From positions 34,869 to 98,868 of the forward strand of contig JBAWZV010000008.1 of the NCBI GenBank assembly GCA_037142875.1: a stretch of 64,000 bases of DNA, given 5' to 3'. The notes under the pieces were generated by a model. It saw only the letters and a list, made by a program, of their open reading frames with translations. It was not told the origin of the DNA and did no database searches. This DNA is from PALSA-600 sp037142875 (GTDB lineage Bacteria; Actinomycetota; Thermoleophilia; Gaiellales; Gaiellaceae). A program made the position numbers and the translations under genes. How positions within the stretch are numbered: the first letter of the stretch is position 1; each line of letters starts with the position of its first letter. Below, in pieces: positions 17,793 to 26,263 of this stretch.

Positions 17793-19688
17793 TCAGGCCG
17801 TCTGAATCGCCGCGGCGTCGGTGATCGGCGCCTGGCAGGCGAACCGCTCGCAGACGTAGACCGCAGGCTTGCCGTCGACGAGGGTCTTCCCCGCGAGGAG
17901 CGGCACGCCCTCGGACGGGCCGAAGGCCACGACCGAGCGCGGCTCCCAGGCGGCCAGTGCGGCCCGGGCGACGTCGCTCTCCGGGGCACCCACGATCGCG
18001 AGCTCGCGATGCGGGGCAAACAGCAGGTCGAGCGCGACGAGCGACCAGCCAAACGACGGCGCGGCGCTCGTGACGGCGTCCTTCACGAGGTGGAGCGCGC
18101 GGCGGGCGTGAGCCTCGAGCACGTCGTCGCCGTAGAGGCGCGAGAGCCGAAGCAGGACGTAGGCGAGCATCGCGTTGCCGCTCGGGGTCGGGTTGTCGTC
18201 GAGGTGCTTCTTGCGGGCGATCAGCTCCTCGCCGTCGACCGGGGTGTCGAAGAAGCCGCCGTGCTCCTCGTCGGCAAACAGCTCGACCGCCAGACGCGCC
18301 AGCCGGTTTGCCTCCTCGAGCCAGCGGAGCTCGCCGGTTGCGACGTGCAGCTCGATCAGGCCGTGCGCGACGTTTGCGTAGTCATCGAGGTACCCATACC
18401 CCTTCGCGACGCCGCCACGCCAGGTGCGATGAAGCCGACCGTCGGCCGATGAGAGCGAGCCGAGGAGCAGCTCACCGAGGCGACGACCGGCGTCGATCCA
18501 CTCGGGCCGGTCGAGCGTCCGGCCGCACTCGGCGAGCGCAGCGAGCGTGAGACCGTTCCAGGAGGTGACCGCCTTGTCGTCGCGGGCCGGCTGCGCGCGC
18601 TCCTGGCGCGTCGCGAGCAGCTCGGCACGCAGCTCCGGGTCGAGGGTGCCGCGCAGCACGAACCGCCCACCCTCGAAGAAGTGGAGCATCTCGTCGGGAA
18701 CACCGTCGGATCGCGTCCAGGTGAACGTCTTTCCCTCGACTCCTTCGGTATCGGCGTCCTGCGACGAGGCGAACCCGCCGTCGTCGAGCGCCAGCTCACG
18801 CAGCATGTACTCGATCGTCTCCTCGACAACCTGCCCGTAGCGCTCCTTGCCAATCACGCGCCAGCCATGCAGGTAGGCGACGGCGAGCTGCGCGTTGTCG
18901 TAGAGCATCTTCTCGAAGTGCGGGATCAGCCAGCGCTCGTCGACCGCGTAGCGATGAAAGCCACCGCCGACGAGGTCGTACATGCCGCCGGCAGCCATCG
19001 AGTCGAGCGTCTTCTCGACCATCCGCCAGTCGTTGCGGCGGGCGAGGTACTCGATCGCGGTCGAGAGCGGAAACTTCGGCGCCCTGCCCCAGCTTCCCCA
19101 CTCGTAGTCGAACGAGCGAACGAGCATCTCGTAGGCATGCGCCATCGCGGCCTCGCCAAGGTCGCCCTCGGCCGGCGGGCGGCGCGCGCCCTCACGGAGA
19201 TGGCCGATCACCTTGGTCGCCGTCTCCTGGATCCTCGGCCGCCGCTCCTCGTCACGCCACGCCTCGGAGATCCCCCGGAGCACGTCGCGGAAGGCCGGCA
19301 TCCGGTCGCGCGCAACCGGCGGGAAGTACGTGCCGCCCGCAAACGGCTCGGCCGCGGGCGTGAGGAACGCCGTCAGCGGCCAGCCGCCGCTGCCGGTCAG
19401 CCCCATCACCGCGTCCATGTAGATCGAGTCGATGTCGGGCCGCTCCTCGCGGTCGACCTTGATGCAGACGAAGTTCTCGTTCATCACCGCGGCCGTCTCC
19501 GGGTTCGCGAACGACTCGCGCTCCATCACGTGGCACCAGTGACACGCCGAGTAGCCGACCGAGAGCAGGATCGGGCGATCCTCGCTGCGGGCGCGCTCGA
19601 ACGCCTCCTCACCCCACGGGTACCAGTCGACCGGGTTGTCGGCGTGCTGGAGGAGGTACGGGCTCGTCTCGTCGGCCAGGCGATTCAT
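17793..19688 (-). CDS. Thioredoxin-domain protein, DUF255/YyaL family
   Basis: 631 residues. The N-terminal thioredoxin-like domain has the opening MNRLADETSPYLLQHADNPV and the redox motif CHWCHVM near residue 50. A long alpha/alpha-barrel domain resembling N-acylglucosamine 2-epimerase/cellulase folds follows (GGFHRYAVDERWLIPHFEKM; LLDNAQL-type segments). This is the YyaL / SPATA20 family found in all domains of life, with no established enzymatic activity. Length is typical. The stop precedes fbiC by about 70 bp, and the PPOX gene ends 12 bp upstream of the start, so the three may be cotranscribed. Confidence 0.9.
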   Translation of the reverse strand: MNRLADETSPYLLQHADNPVDWYPWGEEAFERARSEDRPILLSVGYSACHWCHVMERESFANPETAAVMNENFVCIKVDREERPDIDSIYMDAVMGLTGSGGWPLTAFLTPAAEPFAGGTYFPPVARDRMPAFRDVLRGISEAWRDEERRPRIQETATKVIGHLREGARRPPAEGDLGEAAMAHAYEMLVRSFDYEWGSWGRAPKFPLSTAIEYLARRNDWRMVEKTLDSMAAGGMYDLVGGGFHRYAVDERWLIPHFEKMLYDNAQLAVAYLHGWRVIGKERYGQVVEETIEYMLRELALDDGGFASSQDADTEGVEGKTFTWTRSDGVPDEMLHFFEGGRFVLRGTLDPELRAELLATRQERAQPARDDKAVTSWNGLTLAALAECGRTLDRPEWIDAGRRLGELLLGSLSSADGRLHRTWRGGVAKGYGYLDDYANVAHGLIELHVATGELRWLEEANRLARLAVELFADEEHGGFFDTPVDGEELIARKKHLDDNPTPSGNAMLAYVLLRLSRLYGDDVLEAHARRALHLVKDAVTSAAPSFGWSLVALDLLFAPHRELAIVGAPESDVARAALAAWEPRSVVAFGPSEGVPLLAGKTLVDGKPAVYVCERFACQAPITDAAAIQTA

Positions 19689-19699
19689 CGGGCGAAAAG

Positions 19700-20086
19700 T
19701 TACTCCACGCCCATCGCGTGAACGCGCACCGGCTTGACGCGGACGAGCAGCCGCCCGTCCGGCTCGGGGTAGTCGGCTCCGCTGTACTTGTGCGACATCG
19801 CATGGATGTGCTCGGCGGCACCGTCGTCGCTCAGCTCGGCGACACCCTGGATCTCGACGTACCGGTACGGGTTTTCAAGGTCGAAGACGCTGATGCTCAC
19901 GCGCGGGTCACGCTCGAGGTAGCGGCCCTTCGCCCTGGGCCTCGTGGTGGTGAACACGGCCGCCTCGCCGTCCCAGTCGATCCAGACCACGCTCGACTGC
20001 GGTGAGCCGTCGGGGCGGACGGTCGCGATCACGGCGAAGTTCGGGTCGAGCAGGATCTGCGCCTGCGCATCGGTCAATCCGGCCAT
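19700..20086 (-). CDS. PPOX-class F420-dependent (or FMN) split-barrel oxidoreductase
   Basis: 128 residues from ATG 20086, which is preceded by a strong AAGGAGGAAGAC Shine-Dalgarno; the longer frame starting 33 bp upstream ignores it. The split beta-barrel signature is clear: FAVIATVRPDGSPQSSVVW, then FTTTRPRAKGRYLERDPRVS. This fits the pyridoxamine-5'-phosphate-oxidase-like superfamily and the subgroup whose members often use F420. Substrate unknown. Location beside fbiC agrees with F420 use, but FMN cannot be ruled out from sequence alone. Confidence 0.85.
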   Translation of the reverse strand: MAGLTDAQAQILLDPNFAVIATVRPDGSPQSSVVWIDWDGEAAVFTTTRPRAKGRYLERDPRVSISVFDLENPYRYVEIQGVAELSDDGAAEHIHAMSHKYSGADYPEPDGRLLVRVKPVRVHAMGVE

Positions 20087-20257
20087 GTCTTCCTCCTTCA
20101 AAGTCTCGGGAACGTCCATTCTGCGGTCCGAGTGGCACGCACGGACATCTCATCGGTCGGAGCCTCCCTGCTGACGTCTCCCAATAAACGGCCTGTTCAT
20201 GCCCTCCGAGGGGGGAACTGCCGCATCCCATGCCCCCGTGCGCTAGGTTCCCCGGCG

Positions 20258-20839
20258 ATGATCTACGGTCTATCGACGGGTCACCAGATTGGGCTGGGAG
20301 CAGCAGGGGCGATCTTCATCGTCTTCGCGCTGCTGTCCTCGTTCGTCTTCCCCCTCTTCAATCCGGACTTCCCGACCAAGCGCGGACTCGTCTGGTACCT
20401 GCCGCTCTGTTTCATCTTCTTCTTCGCGATGATGGGCTCCGTGCTGGTCTTCGGCAAGGAGTCGAAGCCGGTCGAGGCTGAGGCGGCCGCAACGACGCCT
20501 GTCACCTCTCCGGTCGGGAAGGTCACGACCGGGCCGTACGCCGACGGCGACGAGGTTGCCGGCAAGGCCGTCTGGAACAGCGCCAGCTGTGCCGGCTGTC
20601 ACACATTCGCCGCAGCAGGTTCGACCGGTGCGACCGGCCCGGATCTCGACAAGCAGCTCGTCACCGACGCGGCAGACGCGAGCGAGCCCCTCGGCTCCTT
20701 CATCGCCGAGTCGATCACCGACCCGAACGTCTTCGTCGCGTCAGGCTTCTCGGCCGGCATGCCGCCGTACAGCCAGACGCTGACGCAGAAGCAGATCGCC
20801 GATCTCGTCGCGTTCGTGTACGACTCCGTCCAGTCCTAG
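20258..20839 (+). CDS. Membrane-anchored monoheme cytochrome c
   Basis: 193 residues from ATG 20258. Two N-terminal membrane helices (residues about 10-33 and 45-66) are joined by a short loop. A Thr/Ala-rich linker then leads to a class I cytochrome c domain. Heme binding is CAGCH at 111-115, and the likely distal ligand is Met168 in FSAGMPPYS. The C-terminal helix DLVAFVYDSV is typical. The arrangement resembles small c-type subunits associated with cytochrome oxidases, but no oxidase gene is adjacent, so the partner is unknown. The periplasm-facing domain follows the second helix. A longer upstream frame lacks protein-like sequence. Confidence 0.9.
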   Translation: MIYGLSTGHQIGLGAAGAIFIVFALLSSFVFPLFNPDFPTKRGLVWYLPLCFIFFFAMMGSVLVFGKESKPVEAEAAATTPVTSPVGKVTTGPYADGDEVAGKAVWNSASCAGCHTFAAAGSTGATGPDLDKQLVTDAADASEPLGSFIAESITDPNVFVASGFSAGMPPYSQTLTQKQIADLVAFVYDSVQS

Positions 20840-20894
20840 GGCGTTCGAGTCCACCGAATCCTCCGCCTCGGCTGCGGTACCATGCGCGATCCCT

Positions 20895-20984
20895 GGAGAA
20901 GTGGCCGAGTGGCTGAAGGCGGCGCCCTGCTAAGGCGTTACAGGGGGTAAACCTCTGTCGAGGGTTCGAATCCCTCCTTCTCCG
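20895..20984 (+). tRNA. tRNA-Ser (anticodon GCT)
   Basis: Acceptor GGAGAAG pairs with CTTCTCC. The anticodon loop CTGCTAA gives GCT, there is a long class II variable arm, and the T loop is TTCGAAT. 90 bases, discriminator G, no encoded CCA. Reads AGC/AGT codons. Confidence 0.97.
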
Positions 20985-20988
20985 TCAT

Positions 20989-21017
20989 CCGTGGGGGAAA
21001 CGCTGTTTCCCCCACGG
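20989..21017 (+). terminator. Perfect 13-bp inverted repeat after tRNA-Ser(GCT)
   Basis: CCGTGGGGGAAAC, a GCT loop, then GTTTCCCCCACGG. The stem is perfect and sits 4 bases after the tRNA end. It has no T-tract, so it is either an intrinsic terminator of the non-U-tailed actinobacterial kind or an RNA-processing signal. Confidence 0.6.
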
Positions 21018-21094
21018 ACACCCTTCCCACCACCGCTCCCGCTCTGCGAGTCAACCGCAGAGACCGGTCTTGAAGCGGGTAACCTAGAGGCGCT

Positions 21095-21181
21095 GGAGGG
21101 GTGGCAGAGCGGTCGAATGCGGCGGTCTCGAAAACCGTTATCCGCGCAAGCGGATCGGAGGTTCAAATCCTCTCCCCTCCG
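21095..21181 (+). tRNA. tRNA-Ser (anticodon CGA)
   Basis: Acceptor GGAGGGG pairs with CCCCTCC. The anticodon loop CTCGAAA gives CGA. The long variable arm and T arm GGAGGTTCAAATCCTC are present. 87 bases with discriminator G and no CCA. It reads TCG and lies 110 bp downstream of the GCT isoacceptor. Confidence 0.97.
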
Positions 21182-21187
21182 TTCTCA

Positions 21188-21225
21188 GGGCCGGGATCTC
21201 GCACCGATGCGCGGGATTCCGGCCC
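21188..21225 (+). terminator. Hairpin downstream of tRNA-Ser(CGA)
   Basis: GGGCCGGGATCTCGC can pair with the downstream strand ending GGGATTCCGGCCC, giving a stem of about 15 bp with two G-U pairs. It begins 6 bases after the tRNA and has no T-tract. Probably a tRNA terminator, isolating katG from read-through. Confidence 0.5.
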
Positions 21226-21321
21226 CGGCAGCCTCACGCCGCCTAAGGTTCAGAGATCCCGTCAACGCACAGTGAGCGCGACAGTCCTCGACGAGCGCGC
21301 TCGACCGGAAAGAAGGACACG

Positions 21322-23499
21322 ATGACCGACGAGAGCACCTGCCCGATCACGAGCGCCGGCGGCCGATCGAACCGGGACTGGTGGCCGAACCAGCTCGACC
21401 TGAAGCGCCTGCAGGCAAACCCGCCCGCCGGCGACCCGATGGGCGCCGACTTCGACTACGCGCAGGCGTTCGCGACACTCGACCTCGATGCCCTGACGGC
21501 AGACATCGCGAACGCGATGACGACGTCGCAGGACTGGTGGCCGGCCGACTACGGCCACTACGGCCCGCTCTTCATCCGGATGGCGTGGCACAGCGCCGGC
21601 ACGTATCGCATCAGCGACGGCCGCGGCGGCGGCGGAGCGGGCATGCAGCGCTTCGCGCCCCTGAACAGCTGGCCCGACAACGCAAACCTCGACAAGGCAC
21701 GCCGGCTGCTGTGGCCCGTCAAGCAGCGCTACGGGCAGAAGATCTCGTGGGCCGACCTGATGATCCTGGCCGGCAACGTCGCGCTCGAGTCGATGGGGCT
21801 TGCGACGTTCGGCTTCGGCGGCGGTCGTGCAGACGTCTGGGAGCCTGACGAGACCTACTGGGGCACCGAAGCCGAGTGGCTTGCCGACGAGCGGCACAGC
21901 GGCGACCGCGACCTCTCAAATCCTCTTGCGGCGGTGCAGATGGGCCTCATCTACGTGAACCCGGAGGGGCCAGACGGCATCCCCGACCCGCTTGCCGCAG
22001 CCCGCGATATCCGCGAGACGTTCGCGCGCATGGCGATGAACGACGAGGAGACCGTGGCGCTGATCGCCGGCGGCCATACGTTTGGCAAGACGCATGGGGC
22101 GGCCGACCCGAGCAGGCACATCGGGCCCGAGCCCGAGGCGGCGGCGCTCGAGCAGATGGGCCTCGGCTGGGGAAATAGCTACGGCACAGGCAGCGGCAAC
22201 GACACGATCACAAGCGGGCTGGAGGGTGCCTGGACGCCCACGCCCGTGACGTGGGACAACAGCTTCTTCGAGACGCTGTTTCGCTACGAGTGGGAACTGA
22301 CGAAGAGCCCCGCAGGCGCGCAGCAGTGGGTCCCGACCGACCCCGAGGCGACGAGTGCCGTGCCGGATCCCCACGACCCGTCGAAGACGCACGCCCCGGT
22401 GATGCTCACGACCGACCTCGCGCTGCGGCTCGACCCGATCTACCAGCCGATCTCACGGCGCTTTCTCGAGAACCCGCAGGCGTTCACCGACGCCTTCGCG
22501 CGGGCGTGGTTCAAGCTGACCCACCGCGACATGGGCCCGATCGCGCGGTACCTCGGCCCGCTCGTCCCGGCCGAGGCCCTGCTGTGGCAGGACCCCGTTC
22601 CGCCGGTCACCCACGATCTCGTCGGGCCCGACGAGATCGCCGCCCTCAAGGCGACCCTCCTCGCTTCGGGTCTGTCCGTCTCTCAGCTCGTCTCGACCGC
22701 ATGGGCGTCGGCATCGACCTTCCGCGGCACCGACAAGCGCGGCGGCGCAAACGGCGCGCGCATCCGCCTGGAGCCGCAGAAGGACTGGGCCGTCAACAAC
22801 CCGGCCGGGTTGGCACCGGTGCTCGCAACGCTCGAGCAGATCCAGCAGGAGTTCAACGCGTCACAGGCCGCTGGCACCACGCAGGTCTCACTCGCCGACC
22901 TGATCGTGCTCGGCGGCTGCGTGGGCGTCGAGCAGGCCGCACGGAACGCCGGGCTCGACGTCTCGGTCCCCTTCACCCCGGGCCGCACCGACGCGTCGCA
23001 GGAGCAGACGGACGTGGAGTCGTTCGCCGTGCTGGAGCCGACCGCGGACGGGTTCCGCAACTATCTCGGCGACGGCAACCGACGCCCGGCAGAGCATCTG
23101 CTGGTCGACCGGGCGAACCTGCTGACGCTGACCACGCCCGAGCTGACCGTCCTCGTGGGCGGGCTGCGTGTCCTTCGGGCGAACGTTGGTGACGCGGAGC
23201 TTGGCGTCCTCACGCACCGGGCCGAGACGCTGACCAACGACTTCTTCGTCCACCTGCTGGACAGCGGCACGACATGGGCGCCGACGTCCCAGGCCGAGGA
23301 GGTCTTCGAGGCCCGCGACCGCACGACCGGTGAGCTGCGGTGGAAGGGCAGCCGCGTCGACCTCGTCTTCGGTTCGAACTCCCAGCTTCGCGCGATCGCG
23401 GAGGTCTACGGGGCCGCAGACGCAGAGGAGAAGTTCGTCCGCGACTTCGTCACGGCATGGGACAAGGTCATGAACCTCGACCGGTTCGACCTCGACTGA
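21322..23499 (+). CDS. katG: Catalase-peroxidase KatG
   Basis: Bifunctional heme enzyme that dismutates hydrogen peroxide and also acts as a peroxidase. It has 725 residues, the usual two-domain length. The distal heme pocket is IRMAWHSAGTYR (catalytic Arg, Trp, His). The Trp-Tyr-Met adduct residues are all present: this Trp, Tyr in LIYVNPEGPDG, and Met in RMAMNDEETVALIAGGHTFGKTH, which also carries the proximal His. The degenerate C-terminal domain follows. Shine-Dalgarno AGAAGGA precedes the ATG. No furA/oxyR-like regulator is adjacent, unlike in mycobacteria. Confidence 0.98.
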   Translation: MTDESTCPITSAGGRSNRDWWPNQLDLKRLQANPPAGDPMGADFDYAQAFATLDLDALTADIANAMTTSQDWWPADYGHYGPLFIRMAWHSAGTYRISDGRGGGGAGMQRFAPLNSWPDNANLDKARRLLWPVKQRYGQKISWADLMILAGNVALESMGLATFGFGGGRADVWEPDETYWGTEAEWLADERHSGDRDLSNPLAAVQMGLIYVNPEGPDGIPDPLAAARDIRETFARMAMNDEETVALIAGGHTFGKTHGAADPSRHIGPEPEAAALEQMGLGWGNSYGTGSGNDTITSGLEGAWTPTPVTWDNSFFETLFRYEWELTKSPAGAQQWVPTDPEATSAVPDPHDPSKTHAPVMLTTDLALRLDPIYQPISRRFLENPQAFTDAFARAWFKLTHRDMGPIARYLGPLVPAEALLWQDPVPPVTHDLVGPDEIAALKATLLASGLSVSQLVSTAWASASTFRGTDKRGGANGARIRLEPQKDWAVNNPAGLAPVLATLEQIQQEFNASQAAGTTQVSLADLIVLGGCVGVEQAARNAGLDVSVPFTPGRTDASQEQTDVESFAVLEPTADGFRNYLGDGNRRPAEHLLVDRANLLTLTTPELTVLVGGLRVLRANVGDAELGVLTHRAETLTNDFFVHLLDSGTTWAPTSQAEEVFEARDRTTGELRWKGSRVDLVFGSNSQLRAIAEVYGAADAEEKFVRDFVTAWDKVMNLDRFDLD

Positions 23500-23518
23500 A
23501 CCCGCGGATGTCGCCCAG

Positions 23519-23887
23519 CTAGACCCGGCGCTGCGACTTCGCGACGATCTGGGAGAGTGTCCGCCTGATCCTCGTGCGTGCTCGTCGGCTTGAGTGAGGC
23601 AACGGGTGACCGTTGCCCGCCGGTGCCTGCTGCTCCGGCTCCGCGGGGGCGGGAGCGCCGTGGTAGAGGTGCGCGCGCCACTCGTCTCGCATGACGTCGC
23701 TGATCTCCGCGCCAGCGAGCTGACGCTCGAAGCGAGCGACGATCCGCGCGAGCCGATCGTCAAGGTGGCGGCGAGCGCTTCCGTGCTCGTGAGTGCGCCG
23801 ATGCTCGTCGCGGGCATGGCGGTACTCCGACACCGATGCTTCGAGCGCCTCACGGGCCGACAGCGCCGGTTCGTGGTTGGTGGGCAC
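23519..23887 (-). CDS. Hypothetical helical protein
   Basis: 122 residues from a GTG start. The first two thirds are rich in Glu, Arg and Ala with heptad-like spacing (REALEASVSEYRHARDEHRR, then LARIVARFERQLAGAE), predicting long amphipathic helices or a coiled coil. The tail is Pro/Gln-rich and basic. No signal peptide or known motif. Convergent with katG at 20 bp. I do not recognise a family. The competing plus-strand frame is Ser/Arg-rich and looks like a shadow. Confidence 0.5.
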   Translation of the reverse strand: MPTNHEPALSAREALEASVSEYRHARDEHRRTHEHGSARRHLDDRLARIVARFERQLAGAEISDVMRDEWRAHLYHGAPAPAEPEQQAPAGNGHPLPHSSRRARTRIRRTLSQIVAKSQRRV

Positions 23888-24023
23888 CTAGCCATCTTGC
23901 TGCCCGACATGCCGAAGACCATCAGGGTCAGGACGGATGCGGCTGTGGCTTTACCGCAGGGAGCTAGCAGCCGTCGCTGCAGCGATCAGTCTACGCCCGG
24001 TGCGAGTCGCCACCCCGGCGTGA

Positions 24024-24539
24024 CTACTGGCAGACTTTTTCGCTCGGCGCCGTGATGGCGAAGCCGTAGATGACGCCCGAGGCCGTGTAGAACGACATCG
24101 TCGTCGTGGCGTTCACCCTCCACCAGAGCGCGACGTATCCGATGCACGACGTCTGGGTCGGGTTCGGATACACGTTGTAGATGTTGGTGATCGGGTCGAA
24201 GGTCATGGCGCCCCTCATGCCCCAGCCGATCGGTGAGCCGAGCGTGAAGACGCTCACCACCTTGCCGGCCTTGTCGAACTTGACGGCGGCGCCGAGCGGC
24301 TCACCCGTCGGGTACTCGTAGAACCAGGTCGTGACCTTGCAGTAGGAGCAGAGCTCGTACCGGCTTCCCCAGAGCTGCTTGACGCGTGCCTGAGGCGTGC
24401 CAAGGCTGACGCCGGCAATCGACTTGCCCGGGACGAGAGCGCCCCGCGTCGGGAACCCCGAAGCGTGCGTGCCGGAGGTCTTCGCAGCGGCGTGGCTCGG
24501 CGTGAAGGCAAGAGCGAGCGAGAGAACGAGACTCAGCAC
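24024..24539 (-). CDS. Small secreted Cys-containing protein, family copy 1
   Basis: 171 residues with an N-terminal signal peptide (LSLVLSLALAFTPSHA). It is one of three paralogues in the window (also 27754-28308 and 32577-33080). Shared features are PGKSIAGVSLGTPQARVKQL, a CxxC (LCSYC), a TWFYEYPTGEPLGAAVKF block, VVSVFTLGSPIGW, a later Cys (SCIGY), and a C-terminal VCQ. Four conserved Cys suggest two disulfides outside the cell. The SLGxxxxxVKxLWG opening is reminiscent of small BamE/SmpA-like folds, but that is only an impression. Start GTG 24539 follows an in-frame stop closely. Function unknown. Confidence 0.75.
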   Translation of the reverse strand: MLSLVLSLALAFTPSHAAAKTSGTHASGFPTRGALVPGKSIAGVSLGTPQARVKQLWGSRYELCSYCKVTTWFYEYPTGEPLGAAVKFDKAGKVVSVFTLGSPIGWGMRGAMTFDPITNIYNVYPNPTQTSCIGYVALWWRVNATTTMSFYTASGVIYGFAITAPSEKVCQ

Positions 24540-24658
24540 GGGGAATCAACCCCCGTGCGCGGCGACCCCGACGGTCGTCCGAAGTAGTCCGGCTCGAGCA
24601 CAGTGCCCATTTCGGGGGAAATAGTACCCAACCGGAGTACCCGTCAAGTGGGTACCGC

Positions 24659-24784
24659 TCAGTGAGACTTGCCGTGCTCGGCATCGTGCCGACGCCACGA
24701 CCGCCGGACGTAGAACGCGAGCACGCCGACGATGGGCCACGCCCCGAACATCGCGCCCGCGATGACCCACGTGAGGGCTGCCAT
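24659..24784 (-). CDS. Candidate 41-residue single-pass membrane protein
   Basis: Frame starting MAALTWVIAGAMFGAWPIVG, with one long hydrophobic helix (residues about 3-25), then a basic juxtamembrane stretch YVRRSWRRHD and a hydrophilic end HGKSH. A GTG 12 bases upstream in frame (24796) could be used instead. The helix followed by Arg residues fits a small inner-membrane protein with its C-terminus inside. It lies in an otherwise empty 343-bp gap between the secreted-protein gene and the DUF2156 gene. No homologue is known to me. Confidence 0.4.
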   Translation of the reverse strand: MAALTWVIAGAMFGAWPIVGVLAFYVRRSWRRHDAEHGKSH

Positions 24785-24882
24785 CCCGACGATCACCGGT
24801 GCCGCCTCTCACGAGACGGGATTGCGCGCACGCTCACGGACGACATTCTGCCCGCAATCGAACCGGCGCATATCGTCTGGGT

Positions 24883-25842
24883 GTGGACGCTCTCGCCGCC
24901 GCCGTGCTCCTCGAGCGCTTCGGGCGCAACCCGCTGTCGTTCTGCATCCGCTACGACGCGCCGTGGCGGTTCCACGATGGCACGACCGTCGCCGGAGCCG
25001 TCCCGTACCTCGAACGCGGCGGCGTGGCTGTTGTCTGGGGCGACCCGCTTGCGGCCCCGGATGACACCGCCGAGCTCCTGCGCGAGGCGACGTCGGCCCT
25101 GCGGAAACGCCGCCGCCGGATCTGCCTGCTTCTCGCCGGTGCTGAGACAGCCCTGGCGGCGCTCCGCCAGGGCTACGGCGTCCTCAAGATCGGCGAGCAG
25201 CCGTTCTTTGCGCTCCGCAGCTGGCCGCCCCCGCGGGGCGACTCCGGCAAACGGCTGCGCTGGTGCATGAACAAGGCAGCCCGCGCGGGCGTCCACGTTC
25301 GCCGCTACGGCCCGGGCGACGAGACGCTCGCGCTCGACGCCGTCGCCGCATGGGAACGTGGCCTCGGCCGCGCCCCGACAGGCTCGTTCCTGCGCGCCTC
25401 ACCACTGACGCTGCTCGAGGAGAAGCGGCTCTTCATCGCCTCGTGCGACGGCCGCGTCGAAGCGCTGCTTGCCTGCGCGCCCGTTCCGGCGGAGAACGGC
25501 TGGTTCCTCGAGGATCTGATCCGCCGACCCGACGCACCCATGGGAGCGACCGAGGCCGTGATGGTCGCGGCGCTCGAAGCCCTCGCCGCTGAAGGCGCCG
25601 AGTGCGCCTGGATGGACGTCGCGCCGCTCCGGGGCTCGGAGGCACAGCTCGACGGGCGCACACGCATGCTCTTCAAGGCCGCCGCGCCCGCGCTCTCATT
25701 CTTCGACTCCCGCTACCACTTTCGTGCGCTGACGACGTACCTTGACAAGTTCCAGCCGACGAGCTGGACGCCGCGCTACGTCGCACTCAACCCGGTGATC
25801 CCGACGGTCGGGTTGATCCGGGCGGTCAACGCCCTGCTCTGA
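24883..25842 (+). CDS. DUF2156 (MprF C-terminal-like) acyltransferase domain protein
   Basis: 319 residues from GTG 24883 (VDALAAAVLLERFGRNPLSF). Two GNAT-like halves fit the catalytic domain of phosphatidylglycerol lysyltransferases: FCIRYDAPWRFHDGTTVAGA at the start, WCMNKAARAGVHVRRY in the middle, and FKAAAPALSFFDSRYHFRAL plus KFQPTSWTPRYVALNP at the end. The last is characteristic of LPG-synthase C domains. No transmembrane flippase domain is present, so it may be a soluble aminoacyl-lipid synthase or another aminoacyl-transferase. Substrate undetermined. It stands alone between hypotheticals and tRNA-Ser. Confidence 0.85.
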   Translation: MDALAAAVLLERFGRNPLSFCIRYDAPWRFHDGTTVAGAVPYLERGGVAVVWGDPLAAPDDTAELLREATSALRKRRRRICLLLAGAETALAALRQGYGVLKIGEQPFFALRSWPPPRGDSGKRLRWCMNKAARAGVHVRRYGPGDETLALDAVAAWERGLGRAPTGSFLRASPLTLLEEKRLFIASCDGRVEALLACAPVPAENGWFLEDLIRRPDAPMGATEAVMVAALEALAAEGAECAWMDVAPLRGSEAQLDGRTRMLFKAAAPALSFFDSRYHFRALTTYLDKFQPTSWTPRYVALNPVIPTVGLIRAVNALL

Positions 25843-25910
25843 CGCGCGTCGTCTCGCGCCGTGCCCAACCGGGCGTGCCGAGCGGCGCAACGGCTACCCT
25901 GCCTGAGCCC

Positions 25911-25999
25911 GGAGAGGTGTCCGAGTGGTCTAAGGAGCGCGACTGGAAATCGCGTATGTGCTGAAAGGTGCATCGAGGGTTCAAATCCCTCTCTCTCCG
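25911..25999 (+). tRNA. tRNA-Ser (anticodon GGA)
   Basis: Acceptor GGAGAGG pairs with TCTCTCC (last pair G-U). The anticodon loop CTGGAAA gives GGA. The variable arm is long and the T loop is TTCAAAT. 89 bases, discriminator G, no CCA. Reads TCC/TCT. It is the third serine isoacceptor within 5.1 kb. Confidence 0.97.
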
Positions 26000-26068
26000 C
26001 TGAGAAGAAGGGACTGTCGGGGGTTGGCACCTGCGACGCGCGGATGCGGCAGGCGCCGCATCCGCGCC

Positions 26069-26263
26069 CTACCGGCTGCCGGTCGGCGGAGGCACGCCGA
26101 GCTGAGCGCAGATCTTGCGGGCGAGACCGACGTCGATCTCACGATGACGCGGTATCACCGAACGGGCGCCATCGGGTGCGGCCCAGCGGGTGTGATTCGC
26201 GCCCTCGTCGATCTGCCAGCAGTCGTGAGCGCGAAGGTGACGTTCGAGGTCGCGGCGCTTCAC
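26069..26263 (-). CDS. hicA: HicA-family mRNA interferase toxin
   Basis: 64 residues with the double-stranded-RNA-binding-like fold of HicA (YcfA). The N-terminus is KRRDLERHLRAHDCW and the catalytic His is H24 in GANHTRWAAP. IPRHREIDVGLARKICAQLG is the conserved C-terminal half. HicA cleaves mRNA and tmRNA when not held by HicB. Its start overlaps the hicB stop by 4 bp, with the antitoxin gene first, an arrangement seen in a minority of hic loci. It lies 70 bp from tRNA-Ser(GGA), convergently. Confidence 0.9.
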   Translation of the reverse strand: MKRRDLERHLRAHDCWQIDEGANHTRWAAPDGARSVIPRHREIDVGLARKICAQLGVPPPTGSR

